The notes: generated from the letters alone by a model not told the origin. A stretch of 64,000 nt of DNA from Bifidobacterium angulatum DSM 20098 = JCM 7096 (GCF_001025155.1 NZ_AP012322.1:124001-188000), one strand, 5' to 3'; counted from the stretch's first letter, positions 46,278-55,801 are shown. Program-made: numbers and translations.

Positions 46278-47720
46278 ATGGCCATTCCGCTGATTCTGGC
46301 ATCCAAGTCCCTGCCTCGCCGCAATGTGCTGAATGCGGCTGGCGTATGCCCCACGATTCGCGTATCGCATGTGGACGAACCGGCCGCGTTACGAGACGCC
46401 GCGGCAAAGGCCGGCGTCAATGTCGGCGAATTGTCTATCGGCGATCGGGTTGCCATTCTTGCCGAGGCCAAGGCTCAAGCCGTGTACCAGGCGTATCGCA
46501 ATGTCGCAGCCACGGCCGATGCCGCGAGCGGCGAATGCGTCGTCGGCTATCCGCTGAAGGCGGCCGGGCGCTCGGAAACCGATGATGCCGTCGAACGCGG
46601 CACAATGGAACCCGGCAAGCCGATCGACTATTCCACCGCTCACATCGCCACCACCCGCGACTTTTCCGGCGTGAGCATCCCGACTCGAACCCAGCCCATC
46701 AACGTCTTCACCGCCGGCCGCCCGGGCCTGGTGCATAGCACCGTCGGGCCGCTGATTCTCGGCTGCGATTCCATGTTCCTTATGGATGGCGAATGCTACG
46801 GCAAGCCGCATAGCGTCGAAGCCGCCCGCGAACGGCTGAAGCATATGAGCGGCGCTACTGGCGAACTGTGGACGGGCCATTGCCTTGTCGACTTCGCCAC
46901 CGGCCGCGTGGTGCGCGACGCCAGTCATGCCGTCGTGCATTTCTCGGAATTCAGCGGTGATGACATCGAACGTTACATCGCCACCGGCGAGCCGCTGGAA
47001 GTTGCGGGGTCGTTCACGCTGGAAGGCTTCGGTGGGGCCTTCATCGACGGTATCGAAGGCGATCCGAGCGGCATTATCGGCTTGAGTCTGCCGTTGGTGC
47101 GCCGTCTTACGGAACGGCTGGGCATCGCATGGCCTGATTTGTGGAATGTGCGCTCCGAGCTTGCGCCTACGGAAAGCAAGGCCGAAGGCGCCGGGCATGC
47201 GGGCATCGAACCGCCCAAGGAGAACGTGCACCAGCCAGGCGATGGCTGGATCGATTGTGATTGCGGGCGTAAGCACTGGGGTGTGAACGGCGCTTCCGGC
47301 GTGCTGCTGGCCCGCCGCGACGAGCGGACCGGCAATGTCACGCATGTGGTGATGCAGCATCGTGCCGTCTGGTCGGCTGAAGGCGGCACATGGGGCATTC
47401 CGGGAGGCGCGACCGCCCAAGGGGAGACCCCGATCGAAGGCGCGTTGCGTGAAAGCTATGAGGAGGCGAACATCACGCCGGAAGACATCGACGTGGTCGG
47501 CTCCTATTGCGAGGATCACGGTCCGTGGGCGTATACCACCGTGTTCGCGTTCGAGAAGCCCGGGCACACGGTCGAGCCGAAGGCGAACGACGATGAAAGC
47601 ATGGAGATCGCATGGGTGCCGATCGAACAGGTCGGCGGATTGAAGCTGCTCACCGCCATGCGTACCGATTGGCCGCGTTTTGTGGCACGTCTCAACGCGC
47701 TCGCCGCAACCTATCGCTGA
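46278..47720 (+). CDS. Maf-like nucleotide pyrophosphatase fused to a Nudix hydrolase
   Basis: A 480-aa bifunctional-looking protein. Residues 1-300 are Maf/HAM1-like: ASKSLPRRNVL at the start, the catalytic-Asp segment LILGCDSMFLMDGECYGKP, and DPSGIIGLSLPLVRRL at the end. A roughly 70-residue insertion separates the first helix from the GCDSM strand. Residues about 325-475 are a Nudix domain with box G-x5-E-x7-RESYEEANI, close to consensus but with Asn for the final Gly. It begins with DGWIDCDCGRKHWGVNGASG. Both halves clean up non-canonical nucleotides, so the fusion makes functional sense. SD GAGG lies upstream of ATG 46278. Confidence 0.88.
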   Translation: MAIPLILASKSLPRRNVLNAAGVCPTIRVSHVDEPAALRDAAAKAGVNVGELSIGDRVAILAEAKAQAVYQAYRNVAATADAASGECVVGYPLKAAGRSETDDAVERGTMEPGKPIDYSTAHIATTRDFSGVSIPTRTQPINVFTAGRPGLVHSTVGPLILGCDSMFLMDGECYGKPHSVEAARERLKHMSGATGELWTGHCLVDFATGRVVRDASHAVVHFSEFSGDDIERYIATGEPLEVAGSFTLEGFGGAFIDGIEGDPSGIIGLSLPLVRRLTERLGIAWPDLWNVRSELAPTESKAEGAGHAGIEPPKENVHQPGDGWIDCDCGRKHWGVNGASGVLLARRDERTGNVTHVVMQHRAVWSAEGGTWGIPGGATAQGETPIEGALRESYEEANITPEDIDVVGSYCEDHGPWAYTTVFAFEKPGHTVEPKANDDESMEIAWVPIEQVGGLKLLTAMRTDWPRFVARLNALAATYR

Positions 47721-47891
47721 CGTGCGTCGCTGACATCACCGTTGAGCGTGCGGCATCTCGTCGCTTACCGTTCCCACGCCGGCGCCGTATGCGGGCACGG
47801 CCTGTGGTCATTCCTTCGGATGAGGTCAGGCGCGTCGAATCCTCCCAACGTCCGATGGAGGGGAGGGCTTCGGGGGCATAGCGTGTGACAT

Positions 47892-48743
47892 ATGAAACGG
47901 AATCAGAACGTCAACGCATCGGTCGCCGCACCGAATGCCCATACAACGAACGCCTACGCGGCGAGCGACCGCACGGCAGCGCATGCCCCCATTCCCGGAG
48001 GCAGGCCGGTCATCACCGCAACCAACCTCATCATGGACTATGCGGCGCGACGCAAGACCGCGAACCGTGTCGGCACGACTCCGATGAGTGCGCTCGCCAA
48101 CACCGCACCGGCGCTCAACAACGTGAGTTTTCGTCTCAACGTCGGCGAAACGGTCGCCATCATGGGCCCTTCCGGCTCCGGCAAATCCACGCTGCTGCAC
48201 ATCCTTGCCGGCATCGACCTGCCCACGTCCGGCCAGGTCACCTACCATGTGCGCAACAATTGCGCCTACGAGCTCACCGGCATCTCCGATCAGGACCGCA
48301 CCATGCTGCGCCGCAACGCCTTCGGCTTCGTCTTCCAATCCGGGCAGCTGCTCCCCGAACTGCCTGCAGTCGAAAACATCGCGCTGCCGTTGATGCTCGG
48401 CGGAACGGACTACTCGCAGGCCACCGATACCGCCATGCTTTGGCTGGAACGTCTCGGCCTCAAACATCTCGCCTCGCACCGCCCCGGCGAGATGAGCGGC
48501 GGCCAGATGCAGCGTGTGGCCATCGCCCGTGCGCTCGCCACGAACCCTTCGGTCGTATTCGCCGACGAACCCACCGGAGCACTCGACCAAGCCACCGGGC
48601 GCGAAGTCATGGGCATACTCATGGACGCTGCACAGGCCAACGGGTCGGCCGTGGTTGTCGTCACCCACGATCCGAACGTGGCCGCCTTCTGCAGCCGGAC
48701 GGTCACCATGCGCGATGGTCGGCTGCTCGGAGGCGAACAATGA
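47892..48743 (+). CDS. ABC transporter ATP-binding protein (MacB/LolD type)
   Basis: A 283-aa ATPase. Walker A GPSGSGKST, Q-loop FVFQSGQLLPELPAVENIALPLML (typical of the LolD/FtsE group), signature MSGGQMQRVAIARAL, Walker B VVFADEPTGALD and H-switch VTHDP. A roughly 40-residue Ala/Thr-rich N-terminal extension precedes the core. It overlaps the permease gene by four bases (ATGA). No SD is seen at 47892, so the exact start is uncertain. Pair likely extrudes a peptide, lipid or drug. Confidence 0.9.
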   Translation: MKRNQNVNASVAAPNAHTTNAYAASDRTAAHAPIPGGRPVITATNLIMDYAARRKTANRVGTTPMSALANTAPALNNVSFRLNVGETVAIMGPSGSGKSTLLHILAGIDLPTSGQVTYHVRNNCAYELTGISDQDRTMLRRNAFGFVFQSGQLLPELPAVENIALPLMLGGTDYSQATDTAMLWLERLGLKHLASHRPGEMSGGQMQRVAIARALATNPSVVFADEPTGALDQATGREVMGILMDAAQANGSAVVVVTHDPNVAAFCSRTVTMRDGRLLGGEQ

Positions 48744-50236
48744 ACACCTTCACCCTATGGAAACTGTTCCACCGCCGAGGCGCTCGCGGCATAGGCGAAC
48801 GCACATCGGCGCTCGCGGTCATTGCCTTTGCGGCGGCCACCACGATTTTCCTGACTGTGCTGGGAGGCGTGCACGGTTTCATCTGGCGCGCCTCCGCCGA
48901 TCATACGCTCGGTTGTCTGATCAATTCCGCTTCCTGTGCGCCCGGCACCCATGAAGCGTGGGAACGTGCCAGGAACGAGGCAGGCATGTTCGTCGCCGCA
49001 CCGGGAACGCGTTGGACCGCCGAACGTTCCGCGGCGGTTATGGACACCTATTCGGACGGCTATGTACTATTGGCCGCGTTCGCTTGCCTGATGCTCGTCG
49101 TTCCGTTCGTTTCGCTTGCGGGCTCCGCGGCCCGCTTGGCCGCATCCCGTAGGGATGCGCGATTGTCCGCGCTCAGGCTGGCCGGCGCGACCACCGCTCA
49201 AGTGGTCAAACTGACCGCGCTCGACGCTGCGATCCAGGCATTGTTCGGCGCTGGTATCGGCATTGTCGGTTATTGTGCGGTCATGCCGTTGATCATGCTG
49301 CTGAAATTCCAGAACCGTCATTTCATGTTCCAGGAATTGTGGGTTGGCCTGCCGGTGCTCGTGGGCGTGCTCGCTGGAGTCACCGTGCTCGCGCTGGTAT
49401 CGTCGCTGATCACCCTGCGCCGCGTTGCCATCACCCCATTGGGTGTGATGAGCCGCGCCGCGCAGCCTCTGCCAGCCACATGGCGTGTACTGATCTTCCT
49501 AGTGGTGATGGCGGGCCTTTACCTGCTGCTGAACAACGTCTCGATGTTCGCCGGTTTGGGTGAAAACGCGGTGTTCGTGTTGGTGTGCGGCGCGTTCTTC
49601 GTCGGATTCACGATGGTGAACGTGGTCGGTACGTGGGTGATTGCCAAACGGGCCAAAGCGCGTGCCCGTAGGCCGAAGGACGCAGCCACTATGATCGCCA
49701 TGCGCCGCATCCTTGACAATCCGAAGCGTGCGTGGCGCAACGTGTCCGGTGTGGGATTGGCTGTGTTCATCGCCGTCATCACGTCGATCGGGACACTGGT
49801 GGGGCAGGACCGTGGCGGCGATCCGCTCGATCCTTCGATGCTGTACATGCGCGATATCGGCACCGGTGGCCTGTTGACGCTCACGTTCGCCGCCGTGCTC
49901 GCCGCGGTCAGTTCCGGTGTGATGCAGGCCAGCAGTGTGTATGATCAGGCCGCCGAATACCGCATGCTGCGTCTGGAGGGCACCGATGAACGGACGCTGT
50001 CCAAGGCGCGATTCAAAGAAGTGTTCACGCCGCTCAACACGGTGGTGCTGGTTTCTGGAGGCGGTTCGGTGCTGCTGTTGTTCCCGATCGTTGCGATGAC
50101 GCTGTTCGATCCGGTGACGTTGTTCAGCCTGTTCTCCGGTATCGCGTTGTGCTACGTGCTGATCGCCGTGGGCGCGTGGACCGCCAATCGTGCGGCCCGC
50201 ACGCTGAACACGGTGGGGTACCGCGCCGACGACTGA
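48740..50236 (+). CDS. ABC transporter permease, FtsX-like
   Basis: A 498-aa membrane protein with about eight to ten helices and two FtsX-type blocks: the first around VLLAAFACLMLVVPFVSLAGSAARLAASRRDARLSALRLAGAT, the second around MIAMRRILDNPKRAWRNVSGVGLAVFIAVI and YRMLRLEGTDERTLSKARF. The charged RLAGAT-type coupling helices match the MacB/FtsX type. SD GGAGG precedes ATG 48740, and the gene overlaps the ATPase gene. No regulator or sensor kinase is adjacent to suggest the substrate. Confidence 0.88.
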   Translation: MNTFTLWKLFHRRGARGIGERTSALAVIAFAAATTIFLTVLGGVHGFIWRASADHTLGCLINSASCAPGTHEAWERARNEAGMFVAAPGTRWTAERSAAVMDTYSDGYVLLAAFACLMLVVPFVSLAGSAARLAASRRDARLSALRLAGATTAQVVKLTALDAAIQALFGAGIGIVGYCAVMPLIMLLKFQNRHFMFQELWVGLPVLVGVLAGVTVLALVSSLITLRRVAITPLGVMSRAAQPLPATWRVLIFLVVMAGLYLLLNNVSMFAGLGENAVFVLVCGAFFVGFTMVNVVGTWVIAKRAKARARRPKDAATMIAMRRILDNPKRAWRNVSGVGLAVFIAVITSIGTLVGQDRGGDPLDPSMLYMRDIGTGGLLTLTFAAVLAAVSSGVMQASSVYDQAAEYRMLRLEGTDERTLSKARFKEVFTPLNTVVLVSGGGSVLLLFPIVAMTLFDPVTLFSLFSGIALCYVLIAVGAWTANRAARTLNTVGYRADD

Positions 50237-50296
50237 CGTCGGTAACATCGGTGACGTCGGTAACGCCTACCCGGCATCAACACGGTTCCCAAGCAC

Positions 50297-50336
50297 ATGG
50301 CCGGGATGGTTCACGCCATCCCGGCCATGTCGTTTT
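50297..50336. terminator. Bidirectional terminator between ABC permease and AEC transporter
   Basis: A 13-bp perfect stem (50297-50309 with 50316-50328) and six-base loop, followed by TTTT on the plus strand. Just before it, 9-bp units (GTCGGTAAC, ATCGGTGAC, GTCGGTAAC) repeat at 50238-50264. Confidence 0.85.
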
Positions 50337-50355
50337 CCGTCGCGCGATGCTGTTT

Positions 50356-51300
50356 TCAGCTGAGCAGGGCCGCGATGATCGCGATGAAAATCGGCGAGGA
50401 CAGCGTAGAGAACAGGATGCCGTCACGCGCGAACGAAAGTCCCACGTTGTACCGGGCGGCGTAGTTGTACACGTTCTGCCCTGTCGGCAGCGCGGCGAGC
50501 ACCACGCATGCGTATAGCGTGGCGCCGCGGAATCCCATCACGAAGTAGCTCAGCAGGAATGCGATGATCGGCATTACGATGTTCTTCAGCGCGGCCACGG
50601 TGAAGACCGCGGGAATGTTCGACTTGTCCTGCAGCGGCTTGGTGCCGTGCAGCGACATGCCGAACGCCATCAGGATCATCGGCACGGCGGAGTCGCCGAT
50701 CATGTCGATCGGATCGTAGATGCAGCTCGGCACCACGAACCAGCCGACCTTCGCGGAAATGGCGGATACTGCGATGCCCAGCAGCGAGCCGATGAGCAGT
50801 GGCTGGTGCAATGGCTGCTTGAGGATCTCCTTGGCGGATACCTTGCCTTTGGTGGTCACGTCGAGCACGGTCAGGCCGATCGGCGTGAACACCGCCTGCT
50901 GCATGACCAGGATCGGGGCGACCAGCGCGGGATTGCCCAGAATGTAGGTGGCGATCGGCAGGCCGATGTTGTTGGAGTTCAGGTATAGCGAGTTCAGTGC
51001 GCCGATGGTGGCGTCCGCGGCTTTGAGGTGGAAGAACAGCTTGTTGAGGATCAGGAACACCACGCCCACGAGCACCGCCGAGAAGAACGCGACGATGATG
51101 GAGGAGTGGAAGATCTCGAAGATCTTTTCCTTGGAGAGAATGGCGAACATCAGGCACGGGCTTGATACGAAGAAGCTGAATCTGTTGAGCACCATCTGCG
51201 CGGTCGGTCCTCCGATGCGCATGCGTGCGGCGATGTAACCGGTGGCGATCACGATACCGATGACGCAGAAACCTTCCATCGCGCTGAGTAGACCCGGCAT
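50356..51300 (-). CDS. AEC-family transporter (auxin efflux carrier family)
   Basis: A 314-aa membrane protein with about ten helices in two inverted five-helix halves. Characteristic segments are FCVIGIVIATGYIAARM, LNSLYLNSNNIGLPIATYILG (the conserved N-N-x-G-x-P crossover) and VVLAALPTGQNVYNYAARY (the second crossover). Bacterial members move malate, malonate or other organic acids; substrate unknown here. SD AGGAGAGGA precedes the ATG. Two exact 16-bp direct repeats lie just upstream. Confidence 0.88.
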   Translation of the reverse strand: MPGLLSAMEGFCVIGIVIATGYIAARMRIGGPTAQMVLNRFSFFVSSPCLMFAILSKEKIFEIFHSSIIVAFFSAVLVGVVFLILNKLFFHLKAADATIGALNSLYLNSNNIGLPIATYILGNPALVAPILVMQQAVFTPIGLTVLDVTTKGKVSAKEILKQPLHQPLLIGSLLGIAVSAISAKVGWFVVPSCIYDPIDMIGDSAVPMILMAFGMSLHGTKPLQDKSNIPAVFTVAALKNIVMPIIAFLLSYFVMGFRGATLYACVVLAALPTGQNVYNYAARYNVGLSFARDGILFSTLSSPIFIAIIAALLS

Positions 51301-51324
51301 ATTCCTGTTCCTCTCCTGATCTCT

Positions 51325-51356
51325 TGACGATCAACCCTCATGACGATCAACCCTCA
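51325..51356 (-). promoter_or_regulatory. Two tandem 16-bp direct repeats, possible operator
   Basis: TGACGATCAACCCTCA occurs twice back to back (51325-51340 and 51341-51356). Each unit with its flank contains the near palindrome TTGA-TCG-TCA(A). The pair ends 25 bases before the AEC transporter start codon. Confidence 0.5.
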
Positions 51357-51435
51357 AGTGTGGCACGGCTGGGTGGTCGCCAGCCGTTTTATCTCAAAAC
51401 AGCGTCCGTATGCCGTACGCATGCCCGCTTTGGCG

Positions 51436-51441
51436 GATAAT
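51436..51441 (+). promoter_or_regulatory. -10 element of a probable leaderless dapE promoter
   Basis: GATAAT ends seven bases before ATG 51449; no SD. Confidence 0.4.
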
Positions 51442-51448
51442 GAGACGC

Positions 51449-52645
51449 ATGAGCGAATATGAGATTGGATTTGATGCCGCTGCGGGCAAGCAGGAAGCGC
51501 TGAACACCTTGATGGACCAGATCATGAACGTCTTTTCCGTCAGCGATGAGGAAGGGCCGCTCACCGATGCGGTCGAGGCGTTCCTTAAGCGGCAGCCACA
51601 TCTGACGGTTCGTCGCCACGGCGACACGTTGGTTGCCAGCACTGCGTTCGGCAGGGAGCACCGTGTGATTCTGGCCGGTCATCTTGACACTGTGCCGGTT
51701 ATCGACAATTTCCCGCCGAAGTGGCTGGAACCAGGCGATCCGCTGATTCGTGAGGATGTCGCCGCCGCGCATCCGGGCGAGCGTGTGATCTGGGGGCGTG
51801 GCGCCACCGATATGAAGGGTTCCGATGCGGTGATGCTGTACCTGGCCACGACGCTCACCGATCCCAAGGTCGATCTGACCTTCGTGTTCTACGATCACGA
51901 GGAGGTCGCAGCCGAGAAGAACGGTCTGCGCAAGGTGGTCGAAGCGCATCCCGATTGGATTACCGGCGATTTTGCGATTATCGGCGAGCCGACCGATTGC
52001 GGCATTGAAGGCGGCTGCAACGGCACGATGCGTTTCGACGTGGTGCTGCATGGCGTGGCCGCGCATTCCGCTCGCGCATGGATGGGGCATAATGCCATCC
52101 ACGACGCGGCCGAGGTGCTGAACCGGTTGAACGCGTATGAGAACAAGTGTGTCGAAGTGGATGGTCTGGCGTATCAGGAGGGCTTGAATGCCACGCTGAT
52201 CTCCGGCGGCAATGGCACGAATGTGATTCCGGATTGGTGCCGTATCCATGTGAACTACCGCTTTGCGCCCGATAAGACGCTGCCTGAGGCGAAGGCGCTG
52301 ATGATGGGTGCGGATGCCGGCGCCGAATTGGGCAATGGCGAGCATAAGGCCACTGGCGGCGTGTTCGAGGGGTTCGGCATTGAGATGAAGGACGAGTCCC
52401 CGTCCGCTCGCCCTGGTCTGGAGTCGCCGCTGGCCGCTTCGCTGGTCAAGCTGGTGAAGGAGCGTACGGGGCGTGACCCGTTGGCCAAGCTGGGCTGGAC
52501 CGATGTGGCGCGTTTCGCGATTCTGGGTATTCCAGCCGTGAATCTTGGTGCGGGAAGCCCGTTGCTGGCACATAAGCATGATGAGCAGCTGCCGGAGTCC
52601 GATCTGGTGCTGATGGCTGATCTGCTGGAGGATTGGCTCAGATAG
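51449..52645 (+). CDS. dapE: Succinyl-diaminopimelate desuccinylase
   Basis: A 398-aa M20 metallohydrolase of the lysine/cell-wall DAP pathway. Metal and catalytic residues are visible: LAGHLDTVPV (His, catalytic Asp), GRGATDMKGSDAVM (bridging Asp), FYDHEEVAAEKNGL (catalytic Glu-Glu), IGEPTDCGIEGGCNGTMRFDV and a C-terminal SPLLAHKHDEQLP (metal His). A dimerisation (lid) domain is inserted centrally. ATG 51449 is supported by GATAAT seven bases upstream; ATG 51440 would add three residues. It complements lysA in this window. Confidence 0.92.
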   Translation: MSEYEIGFDAAAGKQEALNTLMDQIMNVFSVSDEEGPLTDAVEAFLKRQPHLTVRRHGDTLVASTAFGREHRVILAGHLDTVPVIDNFPPKWLEPGDPLIREDVAAAHPGERVIWGRGATDMKGSDAVMLYLATTLTDPKVDLTFVFYDHEEVAAEKNGLRKVVEAHPDWITGDFAIIGEPTDCGIEGGCNGTMRFDVVLHGVAAHSARAWMGHNAIHDAAEVLNRLNAYENKCVEVDGLAYQEGLNATLISGGNGTNVIPDWCRIHVNYRFAPDKTLPEAKALMMGADAGAELGNGEHKATGGVFEGFGIEMKDESPSARPGLESPLAASLVKLVKERTGRDPLAKLGWTDVARFAILGIPAVNLGAGSPLLAHKHDEQLPESDLVLMADLLEDWLR

Positions 52646-52987
52646 TCGATGCCGTCTGCGGCATGCACGCTTTCCGACCGGCTGTGAAGATATCGGCTTT
52701 GCCGATGCATGTATAATCCGTATGCCTGTTTTCGACACGGCCGGTCTTCAGTTGTGGCATACTGGAGAGTGGTGGTTCTGCAAACCGCCTACGTGCCAGA
52801 TGGCGTTGATCCCCTTGCACTTGGATCGTGTTCCCGTGCAAGCGCCGGTGTCCGCCACTGGGCAGACAGACTTTGACTGGAATTGCCCCGTTAGCAGCAA
52901 TTGATGCGCGGCCACGGTGAGAGCGTGGTGTGAGAGGCCGGCGGGGCCTGAGAGCCGACGCGATGCAGCGCGTCTGCAAGGAGCATT
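52646..52987 (+). other. Long leader region of the RNase E/G gene
   Basis: No gene is supported here. A TATAAT hexamer at about 52710-52715 could start a leader of some 265 nt. Its last 90 bases contain GC-rich inverted repeats around 52945-52975 just before SD AAGGAG. Long untranslated leaders are the site of autoregulation by RNase E in other bacteria; that is only an analogy here. Confidence 0.4.
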
Positions 52988-55642
52988 GTGCCCATTGTGA
53001 ATAAGGGTGAGCTCGGAGAATCCGAGGCTCAGCATACCGAATCGCCCGTAACCACTGCCCGTCGTCGTCGTGGAGGCCGCCGCGTCGTTCGTGACACCGG
53101 TGCCGCTGGAGCTTCGCTCAAACTTCAGGTGGAGGATCATTCTGCACCGTTGTTCGAAGAACCTAAGATCGCTGCGCCTGCGCGTAGCGAGGCCGCCGAA
53201 GAGCAGCCGGCTCGCCGTCGCCGCCGTCATATCGGCGACGAATCGGCGTCGAGCACGTCCAGTAAGGAAAGCGCTCCGCTCACTCGCCGTCGTTCGTCCT
53301 CCGCGTCTGACTCCGACGTGGATGCGCGCGCCAGCAAGATCGCCGAAGAGCTGTTTTCCTCCACGCCGCATGCGGCACGCACGCACGCGTCTCGTCCGAT
53401 GACGTCGTTGCTGTTCCAGGAGCCTGTGATTCCTGCAGGCGGCGCCTCGGGCGACGGCCGTGGCGATCTCGACGATCGCGGCAGCGGCGAAGATCGTGAG
53501 GATCGCGAAGAGCGTTCCACTCGCCGTCGCCGCCGTAACCGCAGCGAGTCCCGTGACGATCGCGAGTCCCGTGATGTTGACGAAGCGCGTGAAAGCCGTG
53601 GCGGGCGTGACGATGAACGTAATGAGCGCGGCCGTGACGGGCGTGCGGATGACGAGCGTGAGTCGACGTCGTCGCGTCGTGGCCGCAATCGCAGGTTGAA
53701 CGCGCAGGAGCGTCGCGCCGCCGCCGAAGTCGAGCAGATCGAGGAGGACCTCGAGCTCGATGACATCAGCTATCGTCCGATCGACGAGGAGGAGGGCGCC
53801 GAAGAGGAGCCGCGTTCCACTCGCCGTCGCCGTCGCCGTCGCAGCAAGTCCGAGCAGGGTTCCGACGAATCCCGTTCCGAACGTGACGGGCGTGATTCCC
53901 GTGATGAGCGCGACGAGCATGAGACCCGTTCCGACCGTGAGCATGATGCGGATGAAGGTGAGACCGTTACCCGTCGCCGTCGCCGTCGCCGCAACAAGTC
54001 CGAGCAGGGCTCCGAAGACGATCAGCCACTGACCCGCCGTTCTCGCAAGCAGCAGTACATCGACGAGATCACCGATGTGGAAGGCTCCACGCGTCTTGAG
54101 GCGAAGAAGCAGCGCCGCCGCGACAACCGCCGTGAGCGCAGCCGCCAGTCCCAGATCATGGAGCAGGATTTCCTTGCACGCCGCGAGAACGTCGAGCGTT
54201 TCATGGTGGTGCGTGAAAAGGAGAAGCACACCCAGATCTCCGTGGTGGAAGACAACGTGCTCGTCGAGCATTACGTGTCCGATATCCAGGAAGTGCAGAC
54301 GGTCGGCAATATCTATCTCGGCCGTGTGCAGAACGTGCTGCCGAGCATGGAGGCCGCGTTCGTCGACATCGGCCAGGCTCGTAACGGCGTGTTGTATGCC
54401 GGCGAGGTGAACTGGGATGCCGCGCGTCTTGAAGGCCAGCCGCGGCGCATCGAACTTGCGTTCAAGAGCGGCGATCCGGTGCTCGTGCAGGTCACCAAGG
54501 ACCCGATCGGGCACAAGGGCGCTCGTCTGACCTCGCAGGTCACGCTGGCGGGTCGTTTCCTGGTGTTGGTGCCGTCCGGCGGCATGACCGGCGTGAGCCG
54601 CAAGCTGAGCGAACGTGAGCGCAGCCGTTTGAAGAACATCGTGTCGAAGGTTGCGCCGAAGGATATGGGCGTGATCATCCGTACCGCAGCCGAGGGCGCT
54701 TCCGAAGACGCCATCGTCAAGGATCTGGAAAGCCTGGTCCGCCAGTGGGAACGCATCAACGCCAAGCGTGAGGAGTTCTGGCACGGCAAGCGTCCGAAGC
54801 TGCTGCAGGGCGAGCCCGATGTGGCCATTCGCGTGGTGCGCGATATCTTCAACGACGACTTCACCAAGCTCATCGTCGAGGGCGACAAGGTCTACGAGCG
54901 TATCGAGGAATACCTCGACACCATGGCCCCCGATCTGAAGACCAAACTGGAGAAGTGGGATCCGGCCGAGCACGAGGGCAAGGACGTGTTCGACAAGTGG
55001 CAGATCGATTCCCAGCTGCGCAAGGGCATGGAACGTCAGGTGTACCTGCCGTCCGGCGGTTCGATCGTCATCGACCGTACCGAGGCCATGACCACCATCG
55101 ATGTGAACACCGGCCGTTTCATCGGCCGCGGCAAGTCGCTGGAAGAGACCGTCACCCGGTGCAATCTGGAGGCGTCCGAGGAGATCGCCCGCCAGCTGCG
55201 GTTGCGTGATATCGGCGGCATGGTGATGATCGATTACGTCGATATGGTGATGCCCGCGAACCGTGATCTGGTGCTGCGTCGTCTGGTGGAATGCCTGGCG
55301 CGTGATCGCACCAAGCATCAGGTGGCCGAGGTCACGTCGCTGGGCCTGGTGCAGATGACTCGTAAGCGTATCGGCCAGGGTCTGGTCGAGGCGTTCTCCG
55401 AGGAATGCCCGACCTGCAAGGGGCGCGGCTTCATTCTGCACGACAAGCCCACCGTCAGCGCCGAATACGACGATCCGTACGCCATGCGTGGCGGCGATCC
55501 GTTCGTCAAGACGAACAAGCATGGTCATGGCACCACTCCGGCTCCCGAACCGCAGGGTTCCTCGCCGGCGGTGAAGGCCAAGCTGGCGCAGATCGCCGCT
55601 GCCGCAGTGGCTGCGAACAATGCGGAGCAGGACGAGGAGTGA
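52988..55642 (+). CDS. rne: Ribonuclease E/G family protein
   Basis: An 884-aa endoribonuclease of RNA decay and rRNA/tRNA processing. About 385 N-terminal residues are a disordered extension with Arg-rich islands (TARRRRGGRRV and several TRRRRRRR-type blocks) between acidic stretches; this is where actinobacterial RNase E keeps part of its scaffold. The catalytic core follows: S1 domain (VGNIYLGRVQNVLPSMEAAFVDIG), DNase I-like active site with EAMTTIDVNTGRF and GGMVMIDYVDM (catalytic Asp pair), and the zinc link CPTCKGRG. GTG start with AAGGAG upstream. It is followed by rplU-rpmA-obg, the usual gene order. Confidence 0.94.
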   Translation: MPIVNKGELGESEAQHTESPVTTARRRRGGRRVVRDTGAAGASLKLQVEDHSAPLFEEPKIAAPARSEAAEEQPARRRRRHIGDESASSTSSKESAPLTRRRSSSASDSDVDARASKIAEELFSSTPHAARTHASRPMTSLLFQEPVIPAGGASGDGRGDLDDRGSGEDREDREERSTRRRRRNRSESRDDRESRDVDEARESRGGRDDERNERGRDGRADDERESTSSRRGRNRRLNAQERRAAAEVEQIEEDLELDDISYRPIDEEEGAEEEPRSTRRRRRRRSKSEQGSDESRSERDGRDSRDERDEHETRSDREHDADEGETVTRRRRRRRNKSEQGSEDDQPLTRRSRKQQYIDEITDVEGSTRLEAKKQRRRDNRRERSRQSQIMEQDFLARRENVERFMVVREKEKHTQISVVEDNVLVEHYVSDIQEVQTVGNIYLGRVQNVLPSMEAAFVDIGQARNGVLYAGEVNWDAARLEGQPRRIELAFKSGDPVLVQVTKDPIGHKGARLTSQVTLAGRFLVLVPSGGMTGVSRKLSERERSRLKNIVSKVAPKDMGVIIRTAAEGASEDAIVKDLESLVRQWERINAKREEFWHGKRPKLLQGEPDVAIRVVRDIFNDDFTKLIVEGDKVYERIEEYLDTMAPDLKTKLEKWDPAEHEGKDVFDKWQIDSQLRKGMERQVYLPSGGSIVIDRTEAMTTIDVNTGRFIGRGKSLEETVTRCNLEASEEIARQLRLRDIGGMVMIDYVDMVMPANRDLVLRRLVECLARDRTKHQVAEVTSLGLVQMTRKRIGQGLVEAFSEECPTCKGRGFILHDKPTVSAEYDDPYAMRGGDPFVKTNKHGHGTTPAPEPQGSSPAVKAKLAQIAAAAVAANNAEQDEE

Positions 55643-55679
55643 CGCTTGTACCGGATTTGCGCTACCGTGCGTGTCGCGC

Positions 55680-55708
55680 TTGACACGACTTGCGTTAGTC
55701 CATGTACC
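55680..55708 (+). promoter_or_regulatory. Putative promoter of rplU-rpmA
   Basis: TTGACA (55680-55685), a 17-bp spacer and TGTACC (55703-55708). The ~90-nt leader contains a CTGGTGTCTGGC...GCCAGGC stem, compatible with an r-protein leader, but no known motif was matched. Confidence 0.4.
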
Positions 55709-55801
55709 CGTGTAAATTAATTTGCTGGTGTCTGGCCGTGAGCTCGGTGCTATCCGAGATGCCAGGCAAGGAAGCTTTCCCAAGAAAATAAAGGAACGAT
55801 T

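Noticed and set aside
47885..50236. A single 783-codon protein covering both ABC genes
   Set aside because: Its first ~285 codons are out of frame with the ATPase gene; only the part from ATG 48740 is a real permease.
55709..55801. Known L21 (rplU) leader RNA
   Set aside because: A stem is possible but I could not match the described L21 leader motif; left as a note in the promoter entry.
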